A stretch of DNA of 42,094 bases from Pirellulaceae bacterium (GTDB lineage Bacteria; Planctomycetota; Planctomycetia; Pirellulales; Pirellulaceae), in contig JAKVBY010000009.1 in NCBI GenBank assembly GCA_022446825.1, positions 1 to 42,094 on the forward strand, given 5' to 3'. A model generated the notes under the pieces. That model searched no databases, was not told the DNA's origin, and saw nothing but the letters and a program-made list of their open reading frames with translations. Every line of letters begins with the position of its first letter. Within the stretch, counting starts at the first letter, position 1. This document shows positions 28,401-36,752 of this stretch, piece by piece. The translations under genes were made by a program, and so were the position numbers.

Positions 28401-28679
28401 ATAGGCTTCGCGCGCCACCGGACTACGCTGGCTACTCGCACCTTGAATCATCGTTGTCGCGCGATCATAGAGCAGTGTCTCCTTAAACTCAGCGCTCACT
28501 AATGGATTCGCTTCCGCACGATCAAGGTAGTCAGCTGCGGTATCGTAATAGCCCCGTTCGTGTAGGGCTTCCAGAAACTTGCGTGCCGGTTCAACTGCGT
28601 GCAAATTGACGCCTGGGATTGCCGCCATCAAAATCCCCAGACAAATCAAAAAAAATATGCAAGTGTGGCGAAGCTTCAT
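25491..28679 (-). CDS. Large exported helical-repeat (TPR-like) protein, 1062 residues
   Basis: A signal peptide (LRHTCIFFLICLGILMAAIPG) is followed by about 1030 residues of almost continuous helix with many TPR-type pairs (FLEALHERGYYDTAADYLDRAEAN, ALDAWTHESMKQYAIAAQRG, LDQARAYLAGIP, KLRNYEKSMKFYEAML). The C-terminus is Lys/Glu-rich (EEEKKEKKTVASK). It is predicted to be a periplasmic solenoid. I chose the ATG at 28679; a start at 28700 adds only seven residues. It is first in the set leading to ExbB/ExbD/ExbD, so a role as stator, tether or load of that motor is plausible but inferred. No catalytic motif is visible. Confidence 0.8.
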   Translation of the reverse strand: MKLRHTCIFFLICLGILMAAIPGVNLHAVEPARKFLEALHERGYYDTAADYLDRAEANPLVSAEFKETLLYDRATTMIQGASSQRSPVAREAYLDQARTLLEEFIQQKPQHFLVSVAKGQLGNLLEKRGTLKVAESKKPGASNVADLLAQARDLYTQAYQVFETSELEVKEKLESFPTIIDERDDPEKFAQREQLRKEYLQSQLLRAVVKEELADTYEPGSEDHSKVLTEAVAQYGEIHKKRRRLLAGLYALMYQGRSFQKMNKCEDAITRYNELLENSGNQPAFRVLRLKVMLLALDAWTHESMKQYAIAAQRGREMVNGARPNEARDPDWLLLRFKVAQAFQQHAVALREANPRDSAAKSSLNEAKKMAIYVSRQPGDLQQAARALAAELGGRSLEDEKTVPRNFVEAKAAGKDALDALQTADIVLSMVPDRLAKEQDPEQKKFLQEQLEEANQTKAAGQQDAIHYFRIAMSFADAETSVEEVNIVRYFLCYLHWKTEAYLESALMGEFIAKRYPGSPTAKDCAKIAMASYLRLYTAGTEEDREFETQHVIGICDYITKQWPAEPEAAEAFNTLIPFMIKTGKLDQARAYLAGIPDNSPNKGEAAVKTGQAMWSAYLKGARELRVWRQEGEVPAAQITSKQKELDQLKQKTQEVLSDGIARVQDAGKVDASLAAASLALTQIYLDTQQTAKAIELLEHDQIGTLKLVRTKHAAVSAPDFAQETYKTALRAYIANLAGGGNGQIMITKAKEVMNELKATVGTTGAGKKRLIGIYVALARDLKQQIELVVDTQAKSALTKGFEQFLQEVSSESKELNVLNWVADTFNGMGEALTFSKTISPEASHYFNEAISTYERIIEMAKNGQLQLDDGIKVHVQLRLALLLRKLRNYEKSMKFYEAMLRKNQMVLPIQVGAAQTLQEWGDSSPKEFAKYDKAIKGDLPDSKTKRPLIWGWITLSKKIASRSDLRDTFHEARFNVAHCHLQMARGKKEGSKAAKQYYRFAQNDIRNTYRLYAKPGDEIWTKWREKYDNLMKQIQRDQKRQPIGMKEIEEEKKEKKTVASK

Positions 28680-28726
28680 AGCTTGGTCCTCAATACCCAA
28701 CTTCTCAACTTGATGACGCGAGTTCC

Positions 28727-28746
28727 AAGACGTCGCTAAGACGTCG
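28727..28746. promoter_or_regulatory. Two GACGTC half-turn palindromes upstream of the helical-repeat/Exb set
   Basis: AAGACGTCG occurs twice with starts 11 bases apart (28727 and 28738), each containing the palindrome GACGTC, about 50-65 bases before the ATG at 28679. One-turn spacing of palindromes is what a dimeric regulator binding cooperatively on one face would need. Function inferred only from the pattern. Confidence 0.3.
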
Positions 28747-29016
28747 TTGCTAGATGGGGCGCCGGGTGCTTATGTTCACTTGATGTTACTCACACGACTC
28801 CGAGTCGAAAGGGTGACGGGTCTCAAGCTACAAAACAACCGAGCAAAATACTTATTGCGTTTCTGATGCGCGCGATACAGGTTCCGGACTGCTCAGCAGC
28901 GCCAAGTGTCTGCCTTGTCAACTAATAAATCTTAAAATGTTGATCCAATTGTCGCAATCATCCGCCCTCACGGATAAATCGTTTTACCACATATCGCCAC
29001 TAATTCTAGCAAGTTA

Positions 29017-29053
29017 GCTAATTCTGGGTGATCTATGAGTTAGATCAATTAGC
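29017..29053. repeat. Nested inverted repeat in the gene-free region
   Basis: GCTAATT...AATTAGC encloses GATCTA-TGAGT-TAGATC. Both arms are perfect (7 and 6 pairs), separated on the left side by a six-base bulge (CTGGGT). It can fold as one 13-pair hairpin on either strand or act as two nested operators. Confidence 0.6.
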
Positions 29054-29563
29054 GCAGACTGGTGTCGCTGGGTGTTTCCCTCCCTTAATCGATCGGTACT
29101 CAGCAGCAGTATATCTTACCTCGCAATATCGATAGCTCACGAGACTTCCGTATACGGCCCAGAAATATCTTGCGGCAATCTTTTGCTTTTACCTATGAGT
29201 ATCATCTTTTCTCGTTGGTTGCACACTCATCGATTGCCTGGCATCGTTTAAGCATAACCAGACACCTGAACACCAATAGCTGACTTAATTCGCAGATCAC
29301 CGAAGTGTCGCACAATGCACTACAACGCGCGTGGACAATGGCAATTCATTTCCCACCTAGTTAGTCTGACTTTATGCTACCTATATTTTTTTTCGGCCTA
29401 CGAAGATCTCCAAGCTGAAAACCCTTTCTTGCGCTCAACAATTCGAGATCTGTGAGAACACGACATCCTCACAAACTACTATCACATGAACTAAATTGAT
29501 TGCGGATTTGACACGTCACGAGTAAGTCAGTAACCCGCAGCTTCCGCAAACCCAACCAGACCA

Positions 29564-29818
29564 CTACTGTTTGCGTTCAGCGCATTCAATCACAATGCTC
29601 TGTTTTAGTCGTAGCATTAGGCCACCTGGAATCGCAACCTCCGCAATCTCCAAATTTAAGTCGCATTGCTCACAGCAATCAATCGACTGTAGTCGTTGGA
29701 TCATCTGCGGTGGTTCGGACACATTGCATAGTTCGCTGTCCATTTCTGCATTCTTCATGTTTTTCTGGTTCAGGCGAAGAGAAATCTGTGAAGATAAATC
29801 GGTACGAAGGGGTCTCAT
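29564..29818 (-). CDS. Small hypothetical protein downstream of the ECF sigma factor
   Basis: An 84-residue frame starting 83 bases after the sigma-factor stop. The ATG at 29818 is preceded by TAAGGAATT, a reasonable ribosome-binding site; an internal ATG (MKNAEMDSEL) could also serve. It has a CCEQC cluster but not the HxxxCxxC of zinc anti-sigma factors and no membrane span. Its position suggests a sigma partner, but nothing in the sequence proves it. An opposite-strand frame of similar length exists over the same bases, so the assignment rests on context. Confidence 0.42.
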   Translation of the reverse strand: MRPLRTDLSSQISLRLNQKNMKNAEMDSELCNVSEPPQMIQRLQSIDCCEQCDLNLEIAEVAIPGGLMLRLKQSIVIECAERKQ

Positions 29819-29887
29819 AATTCCTTAACGAAGATCGGTATCTAAGGCTCGGTGAGGATCTTTTTCTGATGCGATTCTTGTTACGTA

Positions 29888-29917
29888 CTACCAAGTCACA
29901 CTACCAAGTCACACTAC
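29888..29917. repeat. 13-base tandem duplication at the sigma-factor stop codon
   Basis: CTACCAAGTCACA is present at 29888-29900 and again at 29901-29913, with CTACC of a third copy after it. Read on the minus strand, the first copy encodes the last residues and stop of the sigma factor, and the second places a duplicate of that end just downstream. Confidence 0.85.
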
Positions 29918-30422
29918 CTGCGCGTAACCGTTTCTCAGCCGTCAGAAATCCTCGCAGATGTCGCCGAGCTCGGCATACACGCGATAAGACAGTCCCCAGA
30001 GGGATCTTCAGCATGTCCGCAACTTCCTGGTGAGTCAGCTCCCCCACGATCACCAGTAACAAAGTCTCGCGCAGCTCTTGATGGAGTAAATTGAGTGCGG
30101 CCTGCATCTCGTCAGTATAGTCATTTGCTAAAGGATCATCGGCATCAATGCCAACTTCTAAATCCCCAGAAATTGTTGCCAGTTGCAGGGGCTTTCGTTT
30201 TCTCCAATGGTCTACTACCCGTCTACGTAAAATTGCAGCCAGCCAAGCTCGGTCACTATGTCCAGATTTATAGCGAGAGCGACTTTTCCAAGCGGAACGC
30301 AGAGTTTCCTGGACTACGTCCTCCGCATCTTGTGCATCACCAATCATGCGATAGGAAATGCGATACAAAGTCGCACCATGTTCCTCGACCAAAGAATTGA
30401 ATTCAGCCTGTGTAAGTGGCAA
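29901..30422 (-). CDS. ECF-type RNA polymerase sigma factor
   Basis: A 173-residue sigma-70 family protein with only regions 2 and 4. Region 2 (about 12-80) contains LYRISYRMIGDAQDAEDVVQET and WLAAILRRRVVDHWRKRK; region 4 (about 110-158) has LHQELRETLLLVIVGELTHQEVADML and IPLGTVLSRVCRARRHL, a helix-turn-helix for the -35 element. The apparent start is TTG at 30422 with a good AAGGGAT site upstream; no ATG lies near. The protein should direct polymerase to an extracytoplasmic-function regulon, target unknown. It diverges from the gene pair at 30831-33871. No classical anti-sigma gene is adjacent. Confidence 0.9.
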   Translation of the reverse strand: MPLTQAEFNSLVEEHGATLYRISYRMIGDAQDAEDVVQETLRSAWKSRSRYKSGHSDRAWLAAILRRRVVDHWRKRKPLQLATISGDLEVGIDADDPLANDYTDEMQAALNLLHQELRETLLLVIVGELTHQEVADMLKIPLGTVLSRVCRARRHLRGFLTAEKRLRAGSVTW

Positions 30423-30830
30423 GGTATCCCTTCCCTTCTTCTGGCCAATCCCAAAGAACTCCCTGCTTTACCACCGGGGGTTCCTTATGGATTATTTCAG
30501 AAAACGAGAGGCGTTTTATTCCTGCCCACCTTTCAAAATAATCTTACTGGTCGAACAATGCCTCAAGTCCTTATAATAAAACAACATACAACTAGCTGTT
30601 TGATTTTGATATTTCTCTCCGCAAGCTGGACTTTTGGTGAACGGCGAGATTGAATTGGGTAACCACCTCTGGAATGGAGGCCCACTGTCAGGGCTTCACT
30701 GGCGACTCGAGATTGGATTATTTCCAAGATGACTAGTCACCCAACGGACAGCGCACTGGAAATTCATACGTCGTTGCTCCAAAAGCAACGGCGCCTCTAT
30801 TTTATGGATTAAGGACTTGCTGGCGAGTTC
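30423..30830. other. Divergent intergenic region upstream of the ECF sigma gene
   Basis: About 400 bases between the sigma factor and the divergent envelope-protein genes. It contains the 30772-30790 hairpin. Promoters for both directions are expected here, possibly including one recognised by the sigma factor itself, but I cannot mark a motif with confidence. Confidence 0.4.
30772..30790 (+). promoter_or_regulatory. Hairpin in the leader of the envelope-protein pair
   Basis: CGTTGCT and AGCAACG pair perfectly around CCAAA, extendable by a wobble and two more pairs, 40 bases before the ATG at 30831. It could be a leader structure or the end of a short upstream transcript; a T-run is weak (TCTATTTTATGG, some bases away). 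Confidence 0.35.
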
Positions 30831-32291
30831 ATGAAATCACCATACGGCCCATCCTCGGCTAACCAAACGCCGAAAACTCCACCACCTCCCAATTACTCCT
30901 CACGTGGCGTCCAGTTACGACTCATGATGTTGGTAGCCGCGTTTATGCTGGTGGTCGTCATCATGGAACGCGTCCGAGACCCGAACCTAGCGTTCTATCG
31001 TTTCTTCACACAAGAGGATCCTTACAGCGATCTTCAGAATACGCCGGCCGAGCCCATCGATACGCGACCACCGCGCACACCGGAAATTTTTTCCGGAGAC
31101 CCACTCGGAACCATCCGCACTGTTTCTCCCATCCACAAACTACCGTCTCGGCTGGATAGCACGAGGGAGGACTCGCTACAAACGGCCTTACTCGATGCTT
31201 GGTCTAGAATGCTTTCCCGGCTTTCCTCGGCCGATCGGCAAATCCTGCTCAAAACACTTAAGACAGCCCGCGATGGCGGTATTTGCTCACGAGATGATCA
31301 CGGTGGCATGGCCACCGTGATCGATCACTTTACTGCGGGCTGGTCCGAATACTTAAAACTGGCCCGCTCAAGCTTAGAGAACGATGACGAAAATTTATCT
31401 GCAGAACAAATCAAAGCCTGGCAGAAATTGGTCACCCAACTCGAAAACCATTGGACCTTAGAAGTCAAGCCAGCATTGGATGTTGTCTTCGAAGACCGTT
31501 CCTGGAAATCTGATGAAGCTCAGGTGCTAGAAAAGTTACAAAGTCTCTTACATCAGAACGCCCTAGCACAAATTGAGGACAACACCTTACTGGGCCGGGG
31601 CGTTGAGAACGCAGCCTGGTTCCGCCTATTGGATACACTGAACACCTCACCGCAAACCGAAATCCAGTCTCGCTCCACAGGCCATGTAAATTTCATTCAA
31701 CTCTTCAAGCAACCCCAAGAATATCGTGGCCGCTTGGTCACAGTAAGAGGCCGCGCCAAGTTGGCCTATTTCCTTCAAGCTCCCGAAAATGTTTACGGAA
31801 TTTCTGGCTATTACGTTTTCTGGATCAACCCCGCTGGCGGGCCAAATTCACCTATCGTGGTTTACTCTCTTGACCTCCCCAAACAATTTCCTGCAATTAC
31901 CGGTGGTAATCCGTTACAAGATCGAACTCCGTTAGATGAAAATGTGGAATTCACGGGATACTTTTTTAAACGCTACGCTTATCGTTCCGAAGGCGGCCGC
32001 AACACGGCACCTTTGTTACTGGCCAAAGTACCCGACTGGTCCCCACCTCGTCCCTTCAAATCTGAACCTTTGCCATCAATGCATTTCCTGCTGCTAGGAA
32101 TTGTCGGAGTTGCCATGCTGAGCGGCTTACTTGCGTACATCGCCTATGCGCGAACCCGTGGTCCATCAACCACCGCGCAACGTTTAGCGGCAGCTGTACA
32201 AAAAGCCCCAGACCGCTTAGAAGTATTGGCAGAAATTGAACCCGTCAACGTTCACGATGAGTTGCGCCAATTGGGCCACGACCAACAATGA
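30831..32291 (+). CDS. Membrane protein with an OB-like beta domain, function unknown (first of pair)
   Basis: A 486-residue protein. A proline-rich N-terminus is followed by a membrane span (LRLMMLVAAFMLVVVIM, about 30-46), a helical middle and a beta-rich domain (about 283-400) with the pattern YRGRLVTVRGRAKLAYFL...GYYVFWI...VEFTGYFFKRYAYRSEGG. A second span lies at about 417-441, followed by a short charged tail. The beta domain resembles an OB-like fold by strand spacing only. A domain of the same pattern occurs in the next gene, whose ATG overlaps this stop as ATGA (32288-32291), so the two are co-translated paralogue-like partners. Not recognised as a named family. It contains a perfect 12-base inverted repeat at 31296-31322. 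Confidence 0.8.
   Translation: MKSPYGPSSANQTPKTPPPPNYSSRGVQLRLMMLVAAFMLVVVIMERVRDPNLAFYRFFTQEDPYSDLQNTPAEPIDTRPPRTPEIFSGDPLGTIRTVSPIHKLPSRLDSTREDSLQTALLDAWSRMLSRLSSADRQILLKTLKTARDGGICSRDDHGGMATVIDHFTAGWSEYLKLARSSLENDDENLSAEQIKAWQKLVTQLENHWTLEVKPALDVVFEDRSWKSDEAQVLEKLQSLLHQNALAQIEDNTLLGRGVENAAWFRLLDTLNTSPQTEIQSRSTGHVNFIQLFKQPQEYRGRLVTVRGRAKLAYFLQAPENVYGISGYYVFWINPAGGPNSPIVVYSLDLPKQFPAITGGNPLQDRTPLDENVEFTGYFFKRYAYRSEGGRNTAPLLLAKVPDWSPPRPFKSEPLPSMHFLLLGIVGVAMLSGLLAYIAYARTRGPSTTAQRLAAAVQKAPDRLEVLAEIEPVNVHDELRQLGHDQQ
31296..31322. repeat. Perfect 12-base inverted repeat inside a coding region
   Basis: GATCACGGTGGC and GCCACCGTGATC flank ATG, giving a 12-pair stem with a three-base loop inside the first envelope-protein gene. 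The encoded stretch is DDHGGMATVID, with no need for such symmetry at the protein level. Confidence 0.9.
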
Positions 32292-33871
32292 TCGACCGTT
32301 TCATTCTCACAGCCAACCTATTCGTTCTTGCCGCGATCAGCGGAAACTTGAGCTATGCAGAATTCGAATCATCCCAGACCAAACCGACAAACAATTCCCC
32401 GAGCGAATCGCACAGTCCCTTGGAAGGCAACTTAGGGCGCTTACCATGGTCAACCGTCCCAGACTCAAACCCACTTCGCATTCGGCGAGAGACCTCAGCA
32501 CGCCAAATGCTCGACTTATTTGGAATCGATGACTCCCAAATACAATCTTTTATCGATGGTCAACCCTTACTCGACAGCAATGAAGCCTTAATCAAACTCC
32601 TCTACCGTTTTCCACGTTTCGGCTTGGACAATATTAGCAAATGGCTCCAGGAGACAAAAAACGCCAATCTGCAGGATGTTGCCAAAGACGTCGACATTTA
32701 TCGCCTGCGTTTTCTCCGGATCGCGGGACATATCTCTGATTTCAAACAGGTCGCATTATTGCCGGAACAAAAACAGCTGCTTGAATACCCACACTTCTAT
32801 CGCATCACATTGCAATCCACAAATGACAAACCCACAGTTGTCATCTGTACACGCAATATTCCCCAGGCATGGATAGACAAGAACGTCCTTGGACAATACT
32901 GCCACGCAGATGGATTGTTATTACAATCCGGTCCCGCGCAAGACGGCAACAATCAATTAATCTTTGCGGCTCAGCAGATTGCTTGGCACCCTGAGAGCGT
33001 CTCTGACGAATTAGGGATCAACCGCCACCATTTGTTGCTATCCCAACTTGGGATGGATGCAGGCCTGTTTGAAAACATCAAGCAATTAAATCGCCAGCCT
33101 CTCTTAGCAAAAGATCGTGAAAGTTTTTATCAAATGCTCGCCGCGTGTAACCATCCCGCTTTCCAAGATCTGCCATCCAACCAATCTGCCGCCATCGATC
33201 TGGTCGCCTTACTTAAAGAGTCCACTTCCTTTCATGGGCAATTGACGGCCTTTCGAGGTCACGCACGCCAAATTTCACGTGTAGCCGTCGAAGACTCCGA
33301 CATACGAACGCGATTTGGCATTGATCACTATTACCAAATCGACGTCTTTCTTCCCCTCGGCGACGTCTCCATTCATCTTGGAAACACGCAACAGGGAGAC
33401 TCGGGGCCTGTTTTCAAGAACAGCTTCCCAGCCACGGTTTGTGTACGAACATTGCCTCCTTCGCTACAACACGTGACTGACAAACTCAACAACCGCAGCG
33501 TCGAAATTGAAGCTCTCAATGAACAAATTGAAGTGACTGGATTTTTCTATCGGCTATGGTCTTACCGTTCAGAATACATGTCTCAATTCGACACACGACA
33601 GCGGCAATTTGCGCCAATGTTTATCGCCAATTCCTTGCAACAAATCGATCATGACTCGACTTCCGATCCAATAATTGGCCTCATTGCCGGCGGTCTGTTT
33701 ATTCTTGGCATCGGTATTACGTGGCTGGGACTCTGGAGAAAAAGTCGTGGCGATGCCGAATTCAAACGCAAAAAGTTGCAGCCTCAATTCGCATTGCCTG
33801 CGGACAAATCACTCAACGATCTGGAAATCGAGTCGAGTGACGGGCCGGACTTCAGTGGCATTCACGAGTAA
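32288..33871 (+). CDS. Exported membrane-anchored protein with an OB-like domain, function unknown (second of pair)
   Basis: A 527-residue protein. A signal peptide (FILTANLFVLAAISGNLSYA) is followed by a short helical domain that includes a helix-hairpin-like stretch (QMLDLFGIDDSQIQSFIDG), a beta-rich unit (RLRFLRIAGHISDFKQV...YRITLQS) and a second beta unit (FHGQLTAFRGHARQI...YYQIDVFLPL...IEVTGFFYRLWSYRSE). That second unit matches the domain of the preceding gene in strand order and in the VTGFFYRLWSYRSE ending. One membrane span at about 462-484 is followed by an acidic tail. It starts within ATGA of its neighbour. The protein faces outward from the membrane. I do not recognise the family. 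Confidence 0.8.
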   Translation: MIDRFILTANLFVLAAISGNLSYAEFESSQTKPTNNSPSESHSPLEGNLGRLPWSTVPDSNPLRIRRETSARQMLDLFGIDDSQIQSFIDGQPLLDSNEALIKLLYRFPRFGLDNISKWLQETKNANLQDVAKDVDIYRLRFLRIAGHISDFKQVALLPEQKQLLEYPHFYRITLQSTNDKPTVVICTRNIPQAWIDKNVLGQYCHADGLLLQSGPAQDGNNQLIFAAQQIAWHPESVSDELGINRHHLLLSQLGMDAGLFENIKQLNRQPLLAKDRESFYQMLAACNHPAFQDLPSNQSAAIDLVALLKESTSFHGQLTAFRGHARQISRVAVEDSDIRTRFGIDHYYQIDVFLPLGDVSIHLGNTQQGDSGPVFKNSFPATVCVRTLPPSLQHVTDKLNNRSVEIEALNEQIEVTGFFYRLWSYRSEYMSQFDTRQRQFAPMFIANSLQQIDHDSTSDPIIGLIAGGLFILGIGITWLGLWRKSRGDAEFKRKKLQPQFALPADKSLNDLEIESSDGPDFSGIHE

Positions 33872-34138
33872 AAGGAGATCACCCGCAGCTACCGATCCTT
33901 GCTCCACCGTAGTGCAAGGACGACGCTGTCCTGCAGCCGGGAGTCGCTTTTCCTCAGCCGCATCCACTTGACTTTCCCGCCAACAGCACGATATTCGAGT
34001 GGTCGCATGGCATTGCGGGTAATGGGAGCAAGTGGCAAGCCGTCAAATTGCACTTATTCCGCGCAGGAGAAACTACGTCCAGAATGCTCAATATCTTTGC
34101 GACTCACGTTTAACATTTACTCTTGGATTTGCATGTGA

Positions 34139-35098
<960 letters not shown>

Positions 35099-35391
35099 TT
35101 CGACAAGTCAAGGCGTTGTCTTCAAACAGTCGGTTCTCAAAATCACTACACCTTCACTAATGAGTTTGCTGGAACCAATCTGCTAGCTCTGGACAGTACG
35201 TCTGGTCATAAAATCATTGAGAAACGTACGTCACATTACCTGAATGGGTTATCCTTAAACCGGTGACATTGACATTAGCAGCGAGCTTTTTTACAACGCG
35301 GTTCTACATGCAAACTTCCGATTCACTTTTCGTGACGGAGTAGCCGTCCTCTGTTTCGCAAAATGATAATCCTACTCATGGCGAGAGTTTC

Positions 35392-36144
35392 ATGAACCGT
35401 ATGAACACGTTGGCGGAACCACTTACTTCAAATTCCTCACAAGATCAAATTTGTTATCCTTCGCCGCAAAATTCAAACCTTGCGAAGGATTTCCATTACT
35501 CAGTATTCACTCCTCTACACTACGAACCAAACTATGCGTATCCGCTGTTAATTTGGCTGCACGGTCCGCAAGCCAACGAACGGCAAGTCCAGCAAATCAT
35601 GCCCCACGTTAGTTTACGCAACTTCGTAAGCATCGGACCGCGGGCCAGCATAGTAGCGGAAAACGGTTTTTCATGGTCGCCAGATGACGTCGCCGGTGCC
35701 GAACAACTCGTCTTCGATTGTATCGACCTTGCAAGCAGTCGATTCAACGTGTCTGAACAACGCATTTTTCTTGGTGGCTTTCAGTGCGGGGGGACTATGG
35801 CCTTACGAGTAGCACTCCGCCACCCCGATAAATTCTCGGGCATGCTTACCATTGGGGGCCCCTTTCCCACAGGGAATTCACCGCTCGTACGGATACAACA
35901 AGCACGCCAAACACCTTTGTTTGTTGCGTATGGGAATAAATCAACAACGTATCCAATGAATGCCGTCTGCAACGACTTGCGGTTGTTTCATGCAGCTGGA
36001 ATGGTCGTTAATGTCCGACAGTATCCCTGCGGTGACGATCTTTACACGCAAATGTTGCACGACATGAACATCTGGATGATGGAACAGGTCAACGGCCAGC
36101 CCACTTCTCCTGGCGAAAACAACCTCTACGGTAGACTGAATTAA
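35392..36144 (+). CDS. Alpha/beta-hydrolase-fold protein with the catalytic triad replaced (probable pseudoenzyme)
   Basis: A 250-residue protein with the carboxylesterase/phospholipase layout: YPLLIWLHGPQ, the elbow strand RIFLGGFQCGGTMAL, then GGPFPTG and C-terminal helices. The elbow reads GFQCG (129-133) where active members have GFSQG, so Gln131 replaces the serine. The acid position in the usual GxxDxxVP reads GNKSTTYP (Ser184), and YPGGH reads YPCGD (Asp215 for histidine). These positions align without gaps. No signal peptide is evident. The start may be M1 or M4. The flanking genes are malate dehydrogenase and the pre-flagellar kinase domain, without tight linkage. Confidence 0.8.
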   Translation: MNRMNTLAEPLTSNSSQDQICYPSPQNSNLAKDFHYSVFTPLHYEPNYAYPLLIWLHGPQANERQVQQIMPHVSLRNFVSIGPRASIVAENGFSWSPDDVAGAEQLVFDCIDLASSRFNVSEQRIFLGGFQCGGTMALRVALRHPDKFSGMLTIGGPFPTGNSPLVRIQQARQTPLFVAYGNKSTTYPMNAVCNDLRLFHAAGMVVNVRQYPCGDDLYTQMLHDMNIWMMEQVNGQPTSPGENNLYGRLN

Positions 36145-36752
36145 ACCTGGCTCCAACCCAAGTCAGTCTTTGCAAAGCGGCTAGTAAACCAGACTCGTTC
36201 TCTGTCTGGTCATACAAAGGCAACGGGGCTTTCTACTCTTGGCCGTGATCGCTCGCTCACCAGCGTATCGCTTTCATAAACATCAAAACTGCTAGCTGAT
36301 TGCCGTTTATCCACAATGATTTAGCTGACGGTGTGGTGGCAAAGCGAACAAACGTTGACACTCGCTTCCTTCATCGAGTACAAACTCGCCGCGTTTCTTC
36401 ATTTCACTTGCAGCACTGAATGCCTCATTCGTTAAGCGGCCCTGCCACAACGAAGCAAGATTTCCGTTTATCTATTCACCTTCTTTTCGTCAGCACATCT
36501 AAAACGCTTATGTCTCTCGCTCCATCTTCAGGTGGCTTTTATCAGAAACTCAGCGATCCCTTGTATTTAAGGGTAACCAGTACAAAGGCCGCCGATCACT
36601 TCTTTTTTTCCAATCAAAGCCTTCTGTCGCACCACGCCTGGATTAGCCATGCGGCAATCGGCACGCCCGTGCTTGCGAGAGCAAGCAAGCAACTTTAAAG
36701 AGAAGTAATCCGTAAAATAAGATTTCGATGAATCAAACGCTTGGAGGTTTCG
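36145..36752. other. About 600 bases without a confident gene
   Basis: It follows the hydrolase-like gene and precedes the kinase domain. ACCAGAC and GTCTGGT (36188-36194 and 36204-36210) form a seven-pair stem with a nine-base loop soon after the stop codon. A 92-codon frame at 36420-36698 has no family resemblance. In particular no histidine-kinase dimerisation domain is readable upstream of the kinase ATPase gene. Confidence 0.45.

Larger units (their letters stand above)
28680..29563. other. 884-base gene-free region
   Basis: The largest gap in the window, upstream of the 1062-residue helical-repeat gene and downstream of the sigma-factor pair. I see no coding frame of note. It contains two AAGACGTCG copies (28727-28746) close to the start of the helical-repeat gene and a nested inverted repeat at 29017-29053. 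A small RNA is possible but not shown. Confidence 0.5.

Noticed and set aside
28680..29563. Search for tRNA, CRISPR or attachment sites in the largest gap
   Set aside because: No cloverleaf, regular repeat-spacer pattern or direct-repeat boundary was found; only the two regulatory-type patterns reported.
33899..34138. 79-codon frame before the malate dehydrogenase gene
   Set aside because: No family resemblance or start signal, and it ends immediately before the mdh ribosome-binding site; likely leader sequence.
35200..36214. GTCTGGTCATA and CTGCTAGCT words shared by the gaps on both sides of the pseudoesterase gene
   Set aside because: Matches are 11 and 9 bases only and not bounded by a target-site duplication or terminal inverted repeats; chance is a sufficient explanation.
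36420..36698. 92-codon frame before the kinase domain gene, considered as a missing dimerisation domain
   Set aside because: No H-box pattern or helical heptads of a kinase dimerisation domain, and it is not fused to the kinase frame.
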